Under the pieces are notes generated by a model. The model made no database searches. It was not told where the DNA came from and saw only the letters and a program-made list of their open reading frames with translations. Of a stretch of 64,000 nt of DNA, positions 42,774 to 54,700 are shown piece by piece. Within the stretch, counting starts at the first letter, position 1. Every line of letters starts with the position of its first letter. The stretch is from Oidiodendron maius Zn (Eukaryota > Ascomycota > Leotiomycetes > Myxotrichaceae): positions 456,616-520,615 of the forward strand of contig KN832881.1 of the NCBI GenBank assembly GCA_000827325.1, given 5' to 3'. The position numbers were made by a program, and so were the translations under genes.

Positions 42774-43184
42774 CGCTGCAGTTCACCTCCCTCCTCTCGG
42801 TCCGAAAGGACGGGCAGCTCTGGAAATCCACACGTCAACGGAGAAGCGCGATTAGCAGGAGATCCTTCCCATCCGACTCTCGTGGTTCTGAAAGGGATAT
42901 TGGTGGTAAGGCTAAAGTCGGCGCATCCGTGTAGGTAAATTAGCGGCGGGATAGAGGCTCGGATCTTCAATATTCTTCCGATGAGCTTTAGCGGGCTGGC
43001 TTTCTACCTTCGAGATATCATCCATTCTCACGGTCTGCCTCCAACGCCTCCTTGCTCCTCGCGCCGTCACATAAAGCAAAACCCTACCTTCAAGTACCTA
43101 TTCTCACGCTGTCAATCACCGCTGCCGCCTAACAGATGTCCTTTGTATCATAATCTTAGAGCTCCATCCCACCAACTCACCACA
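42774..43184. promoter_or_regulatory. Divergent promoter of TRAPPC4 and RPB4
   Basis: 411 bp between outward-facing starts. It holds the TRAPPC4 5' UTR, which must be transcribed upstream of the split ATG. Minus-strand open frames that run into this stretch are explained by the leader and the first intron. No other gene is seen. Confidence 0.5.
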
Positions 43185-43817
43185 ATGTCTACACCTGCCC
43201 CCACGTCCCGCACGCGTGAAGCCCCGCAAGGCGATGAGGAAGCTGCTGCTGAGCTCAAGCTTGGCGAATTCCAGGACGTCGACGCACTCACTCACTCAGA
43301 AGCGGCACTGGTCATAAATGCCCTTGTGTCGAAGAGGCGCCAGGATAGGAAGAATATGAATGAGACTGAGTACGCCTCTTCTTCTATGCTCTTACTGCAT
43401 GGGATAGAGGCACCTGGCTATGCAATGCAAAACTGGAGCTGCATCATAGAATATTACAAAAGCTAACTATTGAGTAGGATGCTGAACAAAACGCAAATCT
43501 ACCTCGACCACTTCGCGCGCTTCAAACGAAAAGAGAAGGTCGAAGCTGTAGAGCGGCTCCTCTCCGCACACAAAGAGTTGGCAAAATTTGAGAGGGCACA
43601 ACTTGGTATGTTTTCTCTTCATATTCCATAGATAGTACACGTTGAGGGCGTAACGTCATCTTCGAAACAATAGAAGCTGATTTCAATAGGATCACTATGC
43701 TGCGATACTGCCGAGGAAGCCAAGACCCTCATCCCAAGTCTCACTGACAAGATCTCCGATGATGATCTGCAAGAGCTGCTGAATGAGATCACGAAGTTAA
43801 TGGGCTACGGGGATTGA
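43185..43817 (+). CDS. RPB4: RNA polymerase II subunit RPB4
   Basis: Three exons, 43185-43369, 43478-43605 and 43690-43817, give 146 aa. Introns are GTACGC..GAGTAG (108 nt) and GTATGT..CAATAG (84 nt). Conserved RPB4 blocks are AAAELKLGEFQDVDALTHSEA, LVINALVSKRRQDRK, and after splicing MLNKTQIYLDHFARFKRKE, then LGSLCCDTAEEAKTLIPSL and DDLQELLNEITKLMGY at the C-terminus. RPB4 with RPB7 forms the dissociable stalk of Pol II and acts in initiation, mRNA export and decay. Complete and of normal length. Confidence 0.95.
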
Positions 43818-44226
43818 GTTTGTTGCTTGTATCTCAGAGGCAAATCTCTATGGTACCAGGTAGCAAGGATGGGAGTAACAGATATGAAAGGAGACATAAA
43901 AGTCTAAGTTTTTAGAGGCGTTCTTTGGTGCCATGCATGGCTGGCGTTGCGTGAGGTTGGTGGGCGTTGATGACGAGGACCCATGCATACCGTTGGATAT
44001 GTTGGGGGTTATTATTGTAGAATGAGTCCAGGAGAGAGCAGATAAGTCACAACCGGCAGGGAATTGAATGATTTCTTGTTCTTTCTTTATTTCAGAATAT
44101 TGCTTTTGCATCAACCTCCCCAGAGAAACCATACACCGTATATATGCACAAGAAATTTTGTCCTAAAATGGGTATCACATATCCTCCCTAACCTAATCAA
44201 ACACCGTTCCATTTTGTTACAAGCGA
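43818..44226. other. Convergent 3' intergenic
   Basis: 409 bp between RPB4 and the membrane-protein gene, converging. Two CCATGCAT cores near 43932 and 43980 are present. No gene is seen. Confidence 0.4.
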
Positions 44227-46422
44227 CTAAAACATTCCGTCGGCGCGTTTTTGTGCCTTAGTCTTATTCAATGGCGTCATTGGAGTTAGTGGCACCGCAC
44301 TCCAACCTTCTCTACCTTGGAGAGCTGGTGGCTGAATGCTCATATCGCTCTCTTCGCTTGACTGAGCAGCCCGGCGCGAGGCGCCCTGGGGGCTGAACAG
44401 CGGGCTCACCTCATCCTGTCCTATAAGAGCATCTCCTTTATACACTAGCAAACTCATGCCATCTCTTTCACTAGCACTCCATTTCTTCTTTTTCTTGGAT
44501 TTGACAGGCGCACTCTCACTCTCTTCCGAGACTGTTAACATGGACAGTTCGGATGGTTGCTCTCTGAGTGGATAGTAAGAATCGGACATGGCTGAAACAT
44601 CAGATCGCTGTTGCCTAAGAGGTGGGGGGGATTTCCTCTCCTGCTGGGATGGAGATTGCGTCTGCTGAGTTGGTGGTAACCGCTTCCCCTGTTTAGAGGG
44701 TGTTGTATCCCCTCGATCTTGTCGTACCTGATCACGCAGGGCTGGGTGCGTATCAGAGAGTCCGGATGGTAGCGGTGGAGTGAACTCCTGTTGTTGCTTT
44801 GGGGGCGGCGATGACTGTGGTTCCCGTGTGGTACGCGGGGAGCGTCTCTTTCCTTGTGCGGGCTGTGGTGGTGATCCTTCTTCTCGTGTATACTGCTGGG
44901 ATGGCTTCCGCTCGTGTCCAGCTTGTGGAGGGGATCGTTTTTCCTGTTTCGTCTGGGGGGATCGCTTATGTTCGTGTCTTAAATTAGACGATTTTGATTG
45001 CTTTGGCTCATTTGTAGATCTCGTGCTTGAACCTGACTTATCATCTCCCAGGCCAATGGGGATGGTGCTATATGCAGTGTCCATCGAGCTTGTGGAGACC
45101 CCGCTCAAAGGCTCTGGAAGATAAATATGGTGGAAGGCGGGAGTCGGGTTAAGCGGGGCCTTAACAGGAGCATCGCTCACTACTGGAGTATCTGTTGGTG
45201 GTAGGGATGCTGGGAGCTCGACCTTTCCGCCAGCTGTAGGTGATGGATAACCGGGTCTAGGCGAAGATATGTGTTTCATCGAGAAGTTTGTTAAGGGGCC
45301 ATTCTCACGTGGCGGAGTACGGATTGTAGCGACTTTTGCAAGAGGAGCTAGATCCGCTAGAGGAGAGTTTTTGGGCGGGGATGAGGGTGGCGGAGATCTG
45401 CGTGCGGTTGAAAATTTTGATGATGGAATCGGGGAAGCGGCTTTTGGCTGTACGGGGGAGGCTGCCAATTCCGCTTTGGGTGTGATAGGGATCGTTTCTA
45501 GCTGGGCATCGCCCAAAGATATGTCAATAGGGGTAAAGACCAACCCCGGTATCTTTGGTGATAGTTCCGGTACATGGCTGATCGAGGGAGGTGCAAGTGA
45601 TCGTTGGGATGGCAATGAGTTGTAAGCCGGTTGTCCTGGGACGTAGGCGGGAAGATGCTTGCCGGGTAAGGGGTGATATGCCGGGTGCTCATCGTCTGGT
45701 GGCGGAACCAAGGCTCTTTTCTCCTCATTGGGGACTAGCACATCGAGAGTCCCTCCTTCCTCAATCTCCATGGAATCCCTGGCTCCCCTAAGTGGCTCAT
45801 CGTCCATAGGAGCCGGGCGATATCCTGATACGCGTCAGTAAGGTACAATCAAAGCCGTTTGTGGGTACTGACCTCCATAGGGAGTAAACAATCCGCCAAC
45901 ACTATCTCTCAGAGCACCACTATCGGGAGTCTCCCGCGTCCCGAATTTCTCATCCCCATGGTTTCCAAGCATTGGCGTCGTCCCGCGAGATCCCGGATAG
46001 GGCCGTCGTCCCCGCCATCTTCGGAAGAAGAACCAAGCCAAGAACGCAACCAGGGCTAGAAATACAACACCTCCAATTGTAGCACCCACGATGATTGGCG
46101 TCTTCGAAGAGGATTTGGAGGATGACGACGTAGCAGCATTATTGGTTCCTTCTGCTGTCGGGGTCGGGGTCGGCGGGATGGTATAATATCCAAGAATTGT
46201 GTAGCTGGTAGAGGACGAGGTTGTTTCTGCTGGTAACGAGAGGATGGAGAGCGATGTGGTTGGCTGGCTCAGTAGTGTCAACGTTCTAACATTGATCTGG
46301 TGTATCTCATCTGGACATCCACCAAAGGCACAGGCGTCGACCGAACAGCAGCCAGTGAAGCCCTCATCGCACGTGTAGAATTGCACCCCCGCAGGGCAGT
46401 CCTGTCTCTCGCGGAGATACAT
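44227..46422 (-). CDS. Fungal single-pass membrane protein with Cys-rich ectodomain and Pro-rich tail
   Basis: Exons 46422-45873 and 45824-44227 give 715 aa. The 48-nt intron is GTCAGT..TTACTGACGCGTATCAG and joins PYGG to YRPAPMDDEP. There is no N-terminal signal peptide. Residues 1-40 have CPAGVQFYTCDEGFTGCCSVDACAFGGCP-like cysteines (shown here as one block of spaced Cys: C9, C18, C25, C26, C30, C36). A Ser/Thr-rich neck (~58-107) precedes one membrane helix at 108-133 and a basic stop-transfer RRWRGRRP. The long tail is disordered, with many SPPP and basic repeats, and carries a KSKKKKKWSASERDG segment. The layout resembles fungal wall-sensor-like proteins, but I know no function for the family. 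Phosphorylation-rich signalling tail is inference. Confidence 0.75.
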
Positions 46423-48724
46423 CTTGCCTCACGACGCTGAGGATTTAAGGCGAAGAGGAAAGGATGGCGAGAGGAGGAAGAGGAAGAGGAATCATGTAGC
46501 TCGACCCACGATTGAGGATGGATCGGCTTGGTGTGTTTACGCTTGAGAAGAGGTCGAGAGGGGGGTCAGAACGAAGGACGAGAGGATGCAGTGCATATGA
46601 AGGGCGGGAGCAGGCGCGATGGGGTAATGCTGTGCTTCAGCCTCAAGAGGAATGGCAGAAGGTACCAGCCCCAAGGATGATGGATTGGGGCTTTTTTCGT
46701 GTTTGGCCTTCGGCAGGCGCAGAAATAGCTGGCGCCCAAAAGCACCAGCCAACGCTTACTGTTAGAACCTTGCCCAACACAGCTCATTCTCATCTGATCC
46801 AGCCCAGCACGGCCAGCGCCATCGGTCTCTGCGTGGAGCAGCGCTGGCCCACACGGTCACCAGGGGGGGGGTTGTAGACCGCGATGATCCGGATGGCCGA
46901 GCACGAGGGAACCAGGATACTGAGCGAGAGCGAGATGGCGGCTGGACTCGTCAAGCCCCTCGCCCTTCTGACGACAGACCTGGGCGGCCAGACTCATACA
47001 GCACAGTAGATAGCACAATGCAACGCTGGCCGTGCATTCTTGCGCATTTTTGCGACTGGCATATACGCGGAACTGAGCTGCAGCAGCGTCCCTCCTCGCC
47101 ATGGTGCTGCAACCGGAGGGGATATCCACGCTCAAAGTTCCTCGCAGAAGATACGACTCTGAGGTGAGTTGTGGATATTGGATCCAACATGAGGTCCTGG
47201 GGCAGCGACCGTTGCGATTTGCTTGGCTGGTGGCTCTACAGCGCTAGGCCCGACGGGGGATGGCGGCTTGCTTTGCCGCGCCGAGACTCAGGGGTAGGTG
47301 ACAGTCGATGCGGGCGAAGCAATCGTCTGCGCCTCCCTAAGCCTGGCCGCCTAGATGTTCGCCGCCGGTCCACGAATAGATGCCCGCACCGTTGGACTGG
47401 ATACCTCGCTGCCCGCTGACCTGACTGCATGTCTCCACGTTCCTGCACTCTCTCTGGCCATGAGCTCCTGCATCGAAGCTCGCCCGGCCGCGGTGACGGG
47501 CCGGTTGGTGATACATTATGGCCTTAGCGAGACCGACACGCCGTATGGGAGGCCCTCGAGATCGCCACTCGACCTGGCCCCTTCGTATCCCCCAGGCGAA
47601 CACCCCCATGACAAAAAGAGGCTAACCCGTTACTACTGCACAGAATATCTCTGGTACGAGTACTCTGGATGGTACGTGCTGAGGGTGGCTGCCAGATAGT
47701 TACTGCCTATACCCTGCGTATCGGAGGACTGAGTCGATACCCATCTACCGCTGCTTTACTCGAGCACTCTCGTAGTTGTCTTGCTCGCAAGAGCGACTGG
47801 GTGTGGAAGGTCCCCCAGAAGTGGGCGTTCATTTCGGAAGACCGCTCCGGCCCGGGCAAGAACTCCACAGATATATTGGCTCTGTGCGGACTGCAACATA
47901 TTCATCTTAAAGTGTTGGTTTGGCTTGAAAGATGGCAACAAAATCATGATACGAGCCCAGATACACAACCAACGGTAGAGAGGAAGGCGCCTCCATATTT
48001 TCAAGGACACAAAAGCTGCGTACTACATCTCTTTGATTTTCTCCATACATTCAAAACAGGTATACTCCTCGCCGCTTCTAATTGTAGGGTCAGGCAGCCT
48101 GGCTTCTTGACATTTTCTTACTGTGAGCCTAGCCGCACATGTTTGAGGCTTTGGCATGCTCCACTACCCCGTCCAGCTTACGAAGACATTTTATATTTAG
48201 CAACCAACTGAGGACTTCCGTCTTTCTCTTTATGGAATATATCAACCATCTTGCGTGTTACTGTATGTAGTAAGTAATAAGTAGCGATATTCCATCGGTC
48301 CCGACCTTGGCCAACAGCCCGGCAAAGAGCCTTTATACTGCAAGAGGCATCGTGTTTATCAGTACAGTATCGTATCGTCCTCCAGTCATAAACTCGCTTA
48401 AGCAAAATCGTAAATTGCCCATTCTCTCGTCATTTGGAACGTTCCATAGCATCGTACGATGTCTTTTTACGGAAGTCCTGCACGTACCGTCGAAAAGAGA
48501 TACGAGGCTAGAATTAGCGCAAGACCTACGTCTTCGAAGTATAATGTAAGTTGGCTACCAGATTAGCAATCTGTTGCTGAGCTCAAAAGTACGGGATCTC
48601 CCGTCTAGGAGCAGATTAATACAGGTTGCAATCAACGCTACCTGGAATTAAAATATAAGCACTGCTAGTTTTGTTTTATTAGAGGTTCTCTTCATTTGGT
48701 CGGACTACCTACAGCACTAACTTC

Positions 48725-48769
48725 AGCCACATGCTACACAGCCACATGCTACACAGCCACATCATTCCA
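48725..48769 (+). repeat. 15-bp tandem repeat
   Basis: AGCCACATGCTACAC is repeated exactly at 48725-48739 and 48740-48754, followed by a partial third copy (AGCCACAT). It lies in non-coding AT-rich DNA between two similar GGTCGGACTA words near 48699 and 48793. Confidence 0.75.
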
Positions 48770-49075
48770 CACATTGGGTTTTACTGGCCGTGGTCGGACT
48801 ATCCATGATTTATTCGTTCCCGAGTTGAGAGTGAACCGCTTTCGTCGGGCTGATTAAATGCACCCAACACCACAAGCGTGAGAAGAAAATACAATGATCC
48901 GTAATTTTGGTGGAGAACTGCACAGGCAGCAACTGCCCTGTAGTTGTATATGTTAATTTGTTAGCGTATATTCCTTAAGCCAAGTCAAAAAATTGATCTC
49001 TCATCCAGGAATCACAAATTGAGTCTCTAATTTCCGTAGGAAGCTATTCAAGGCTCTTTGATCCATAAAACCGGA

Positions 49076-49475
49076 TCAGCTAGGATATTGTTCTAAGCTG
49101 CGGTACGAAGTTTGAGGCTGAAAGCTCTTTCCCCTGTTTTCCAAGATGGCATCTCCCGAACTAAATACAGTCTTAAATAACTTTAAGCTAGATATGGCGA
49201 AGATTTCGTGTTTCAGAAGATCCTCTATCAATCTATGCGTAACGTAGGGTCTTTTGCAAGGATCAGGGTATTGATAGGGTGCATCAATATCAGTACCAGA
49301 TGAGAATAAACTCGGAGACTGCTTCAGCAGCGTCTGAGAATACGTCCAAATCATATTTCGGAAACAGAATTGAATCCTTCAAGCTATTTTCTGGTCCATG
49401 CGCATACAGCTGTTCGACGCCTCCGGCGCCAGTCCGCCCAAGGTGCCGAAGGATGCGATATGCTGGGCGGTGCAT
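49076..49475 (-). pseudogene. Possible decayed fungal protein-kinase-like gene
   Basis: Two overlapping minus-strand frames look like parts of one protein. The upstream frame has AYRILRHLGRTGAGGVEQL and KYDLDVFSDAAEAV. The downstream frame has DAPYQYPDPCKRPYV and LLKHEIFAISSLKLFKTVF. The second resembles the activation-to-helix-F region of small fungal kinases (P..RP....IFALGS..YE), but the HRD and DFG motifs are not visible and a frame change separates the parts. If real, it is inactive. Similarity is by eye only. Confidence 0.2.
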
Positions 49476-49979
49476 TCAAGCCTTGTTCGGTGCGGCAAAG
49501 TCAATCGCATGAGTCCAAACAACGTCGTCGCTCTCAATGAACCTCGTAGTGCCTCACCGAATATATTTGTTACTCGTTGACAATTGGACGAAAATTGGGA
49601 GCTTTTATCAGATTAATATAGCTGCTTAGGGTGCTGGAGGTGCAAATGGGTATAAAGACCGATAGAATTCAGATAACGTAGGATAGGTATTAGACTCAGT
49701 TGCGTCTCAAAAATAAGAGCAGGACTATAGGTATGGATGCTCGGGACTATTTAACATCGCCGCATTGTCATAGACGTTCGTGAAAAAACTGAATGGGTGT
49801 AACAGTTCAATATTGCCTGCATACGTGACTCTACATCAGGACAGCATTACTTATTTAAAAGTACTAACAATGTACTCTGCAGAGATGAGAGCCTTTGCCA
49901 AATACAGGACAGTCCATACTCATAAGCCATTTCATCAATGCTTGCTGTCTGAGTGAACCTAAATCCGTACTCTCAATAT

Positions 49980-50606
49980 TCAAATCCACTCAGGAATGAG
50001 AAGAACCCGGCCACAGGTAGCAGGGACATCATTCGGTGATGTACCAACACTGTCAAATCCCTTAATCAACTGGAATAGCTGTGGCGCATTATCTCCATGG
50101 CTCCACTCGCACACCAGCCATCCATCAGACTCTTCAGCGTTTACTTGGAGCCCATCGGCCTCATTATTTACCCACGGCCCTGACCCATATCCCGAGGTGA
50201 TAGTAACGGGCTCCCACCGGCCATAGTTTTCGTCAGAGGGTAAGGCATCGACGCCAAAAGGATATGGCGAAACATCGAACTGCAGACTTGTGCCGTTGAG
50301 GAAAGCCGGCGACGGTGAATCACTAGCAAACACAGGATCGGCCAAACCAGCACCAGTATGCCATGCTTGCACTTGGGTGATATTAGCTATCTTTCACACA
50401 TCGAGGAGCAGGGACATACGGGTCCATCCGTTGTACTTCTCAAGGCTTGCGGTAGTCGCCTTCAATGTCACATAGAACTCTTGGGTGTTGTTCTGTGTGC
50501 CAGGAACCCACGGTTCTTGCCTGGCGGTTAGAACTTGAGCCGCAGAAGAGACACCAATGATGCCGACAATGGACGCCCCGAGGGCAATTGATCTTATGAA
50601 AACCAT
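49980..50606 (-). CDS. Small secreted fungal protein (DUF7907-like)
   Basis: Exons 50606-50420 and 50371-49980 give 192 aa. The 48-nt intron is GTATGT..AGCTAATATCACCCAAG and restores KYNGWTLQAWHTGAGLADPVF. A signal peptide (IALGASIVGIIGVSSA) is followed by a Thr/Asn-rich start and the blocks HTGAGLADPVFAS, NGTSLQFDVSPYPFGV, GRWEPVTI, GPWVNNEADGLQV and GWLVCEWSHGDNAPQLFQL, ending with a Cys pair (LVCEW, PATCGRV). This pattern belongs to a widespread family of ~190-aa secreted ascomycete proteins, which I believe is the DUF7907 family. No biochemical role is known to me. Two Cys could form one disulfide. It is not small enough or Cys-rich enough to be a classic effector. Confidence 0.8.
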
Positions 50607-51723
50607 AACGGAGGCGTTTAGGTGAACAAGCTTGAAATGGAATGCTGCTCTGGTGGAAGGGGATTGAAAGACAGTCCAAGACGGCGTGCTTTCAATTGTT
50701 ATGAGAGAGCTCTCATCGTGATGTCACGAGGGTCAAGTTGATCCTTATATCTCAGCTGCGGAGACAAAAGTCTGTACTACAGTAACTAGCCGGAGGGCAA
50801 TTTCTCCTTCCGGCAAAGATGTGCCTTCTTAGAACGGAGCATTTGTGCTTCCTCTGGTCTTCTCTGGGCAACTATGGAGGAAAGCGAAAATGCACCCAGC
50901 TGATCACATCGAGCGACTCCACGACCCCGCAATGACCTCAGAGTGCCGCTCAGAAGACTACTATGGTGGACTCTTGGAGACTGGAAAGGGGCCAATATAA
51001 AGAGAAGGGAAATATTTCCTGAAGATCTTCAAGTGCGAGTAATTGTAAGTGGATACGTACCTGGATTTCAAGTCTCAGGTTATCACTTTCTCCGAAACTG
51101 CGAATATCTTTTCCCGAGTGGCTTTCGCGCCTCCGGCTAGTTAATCTTCACGTAGATCTTGATGTAGGTCATCCCGCTGTCGAGCTCCTCTGCCAGGATG
51201 GCCAAGGGCTATTTGAAGCCTCTCGAAACCCTTCCCGTCGGCACTATCAGCTGCTAGGCTGAGGTTATTCCATCCATCTCAGACGGGCCGCTCCCACTTA
51301 TGCGCGGCTCGGAATGACAAATTGCCGGCCCGACGACGCGGCCTTCAGGCAACATGAGACTTACGATTCTATTTCTTCCTCTTCCAAGCACCATGAGGCA
51401 TTTATCCTGTCACTTGTTTGCAGTCTCGCACTCTTTTGTATGACTTTTATACAGACTCTCTTTTCCTAAACTACCCTGTCTATTTTGCAAGATCCTGGTG
51501 AGGTCAATTGGACCGACTAGCACCTGCAAATCCTCTTCTATCTCGAGGTGGTTTGAGCTGTGCTCGAGCCAAAATAGTTCTATATCTATTATCGTAAGCC
51601 TTAATCAACCTGGGCATAGTAATGGACACTAGGCGATCTCCCATCAAATGGTGATGCTGCTACACGCTTTTCTGCCTCCGATCCATCTCTACTCCAATGC
51701 TTTAACTGAGACGAACGGCAGTA
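50607..51723. promoter_or_regulatory. Divergent promoter of secreted protein and ABCA transporter
   Basis: 1.1 kb between outward-facing starts. No gene is seen in it. Short open frames are random in composition. Confidence 0.45.
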
Positions 51724-54700
51724 ATGGCACTTTTCCGCCAAACATGGACTTTGACGCGAAAGAATATCCTCATCGCCCTTGATCGACATTCATTTAGCAC
51801 AGTAGTCAGAGCGTTTCTGCTTCCAGTGGCACTCACGATCTTTCTCAGCTATGCCCGGAATCTGTTTGTCCCGCCCTCGATGTATGGCATTGGGTCCCCC
51901 CACCCAATCCGCACGTTGGAGGCTGGTATCCAAGCGGCCGAGAGTGGGAAAAACTTAGTGGCATTTGTTAATAATGGGCTCGCTGGTGGGGATATCGATC
52001 GGGTTATAAACGCGGTGGCTTCGTCTGCCTCGTCGGCAAACGTTGCACGGTTGACGGACGAGTCTGAATTGCTAGACGTTTGCAAGAGCAGTTTGAGAGG
52101 CGCAACCAATTGCTATGGGGCTGTTGTATTCCAGTCATCCCCGACAGAAGGCTCTGGTGGGATATGGAATTATACACTACGAGCTGATGGCGCATTCGGC
52201 ACGAAGATCTTTGTGGACAAGGACACGAACGATGTCGAAGTCTATCTCCTTCCGCTTCAACGAGCTGTGGACTATGCAATTGCCTCTGTGAATACCACAA
52301 TTAATCAAGCTGCCCTTCCCAGCACCGTCTTCGAATATCCATTTACAAGCCAGAGCCAGGCTGAGCGCAATACCGCTATTCGAGTTAATTACCAAGGTGT
52401 CATAATCAATATTATGGCTGTTGCATTTTTAATCGCATTAGTTGGCGTCACATATCATTTAGCTGGCTCTATTGCTTCCGAGCGAGAGCTAGGTATGTCG
52501 CAGCTCATCGAGGCCATGATGCCCAATCTCAGAAGGTGGGAACCACAACTTGCACGAATTTTATCTTATCACCTGGCTTTTGACATGCTATATCTCCCGA
52601 GTTGGATCGTTATTGGAATAATATTAGGGGTCGGGGTTTTCGCGCAGACCTCGAAGGGTATTGTCATTATATATCATGTCTTAGTCGGTCTTTCTCTTGT
52701 GTCATTCACTATCTTAGGGGCTTCACTCTTCAAAAAGGCTCAACTGAGCGGCATTACTCTGGCACTTGTAACACTCCTTCTTGGGGTCCTTGCTCAAGTG
52801 CTCGGTAACTTCAGCTCCGGCGCAGTTATACTCTTGAGTCTATTGTTTGTACCCTGCAATTACGTCTTTTTCCTCATCTTTATGGCTCGCTACGAGCAAC
52901 AAAACCGGCCAGCAGATCTCATTCGGGGCCCACCCAACAATTCATGGTCCGTCCCCGGAATAGCAATGTGGATTTTTCTCGTAATCCAGATCATTGCATA
53001 TCCTATTCTAGGGGCATTGATTGAACGTTTTTTGTATGGAACTGCATCAAAGGGGAGGTCAGTTATTTCTAGAAATCCAGATAACAGTGCTACGTCCGAC
53101 AGCGGCACCCACAATAGCGGCACGTACAACACGGTTCAGCTCCAAAACTTCAGCAAATTTTATCGTCCCAATTGGTTTCGCCGACAATTCTCTTGGTTGA
53201 CGAACACCAGCAAGGCAACTGTCAGAGCAGTCAATGACTTGACCTTGAATGCAACGAAGGGCCAAATATTTGTTCTTCTTGGAGCTAATGGATCTGGAAA
53301 AAGCACCACTCTTGATGCCATTGCCGGATTGAATACTGTTACCGGTGGGACGATAACTGTCGACGGGACTGGAGGCTTGGGTATCGCTCCGCAAAAGAAT
53401 GTTCTGTGGGACGAGCTTACTGTCGATGAGCATATTCGGATCTTTACTAGGTTAAAATCGCCGAGCGGGCCAGACACACAAGATGCTCGCCTTACTCTCA
53501 TCAAAGCAATCGATCTTGAGACAAAGATCCGAGCCAAAGCTAAAACACTGTCTGGCGGTCAAAGGAGGAAACTTCAGCTAGGCATGATGTTTACTGGAGG
53601 AAGTGCAGTGTGTTGTGTAGACGAAGTTAGTAGTGGCCTGGATCCCATCAGCCGGCGGAAGATCTGGGATATCCTCCTTGCCGAGAGGGGGACACGGACA
53701 ATCATCCTCACTACTCACTTTCTAGATGAAGCCGATCTTCTGGCTGATCGAATCGCAATCCTTTCCAAAGGCACTTTAAGGGCTCAAGGATCCTCTGTAG
53801 AGTTGAAAGAGAGACTTGGCGGTGGTTATCGCATCCATTTGCCGTCTGGTATAGGCTATAAACCGGCTCCTTTGATGGACGGCGTCACCTCACAAAGAAC
53901 TTTCGGGCAAACCATGTATATTGCGAGCACTGCCACTCAAGCGGCAAAATTGATCAAGAATCTCGAATCGGAAAGCATTACCGACTATCAACTTTCAGGC
54001 CCCACGATTGAAGACGTGTTTCTGCAGCTTGCAGATGAGATTCGCGCAGAAAGCACCAGTAGTATTGAACGGGAGGTGCCTTCACAAGATACTGACATAG
54101 AAGAGGTTAAGAAGCTACCGCCAACGACGGTAAATGACGTTCAAGATGAAGCTGGTCCTGGATTGGAATTACATTCTGGTCGCAAACTAGGCTTTTTCGG
54201 CCAGGCCTGGGTACTGTTTTGTAAGAGAACAACCATACTTCGACGAAACTACCTCCCTTATACAGCAGCCCTCATCATTCCTGTTATTGCGGCTGGCCTC
54301 ACTACTCTGTTTGTGAAAGAGCGGAGTAAAGTTGGATGCTCTCCAACGGATCAAATATTGATTTCTGATGTTGAAAACCTTGTTGACCAATACCACTATG
54401 ATTTAGTTATGGGACCAACGCCACGAGTCCCCAATGATACTTTGACGACGCTGTTTGGCCCTCTTCTGTACGGACTACCTATCGCGTTAACACCGCTCTA
54501 TCAGAATATCAACAGGGTTGACACGCTGTCCGACTTCAACAGTTATATCGTCTTGAAATATGCGAACGTTACACCGGCGGGCTTCTTTCTTGGAGATGCT
54601 ACTACCGAAACAACTCTCGCATACAAAGGGAATGGAGACTTGTATCATGGAGTGTTTGGGCAGAATATACTGGATGTCATGCTCACCAACATCAGTATTG

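Larger units (their letters stand above)
46423..49979. other. Gene desert
   Basis: 3.6 kb with no intact gene. The first half (to ~47,700) is GC-richer, with a poly-G run near 46862-46870. The second half (48,200-49,900) is AT-rich. It holds a 15-bp tandem repeat (48725-48769) and a possible decayed kinase (49076-49475). Open frames up to 180 codons (47669-48211, plus strand) have no recognisable domain. Confidence 0.45.

Noticed and set aside
47669-48211. 180-codon plus-strand frame in the desert
   Set aside because: No domain, no clear exon partners and composition like random DNA. Kept only as a remark on the desert.
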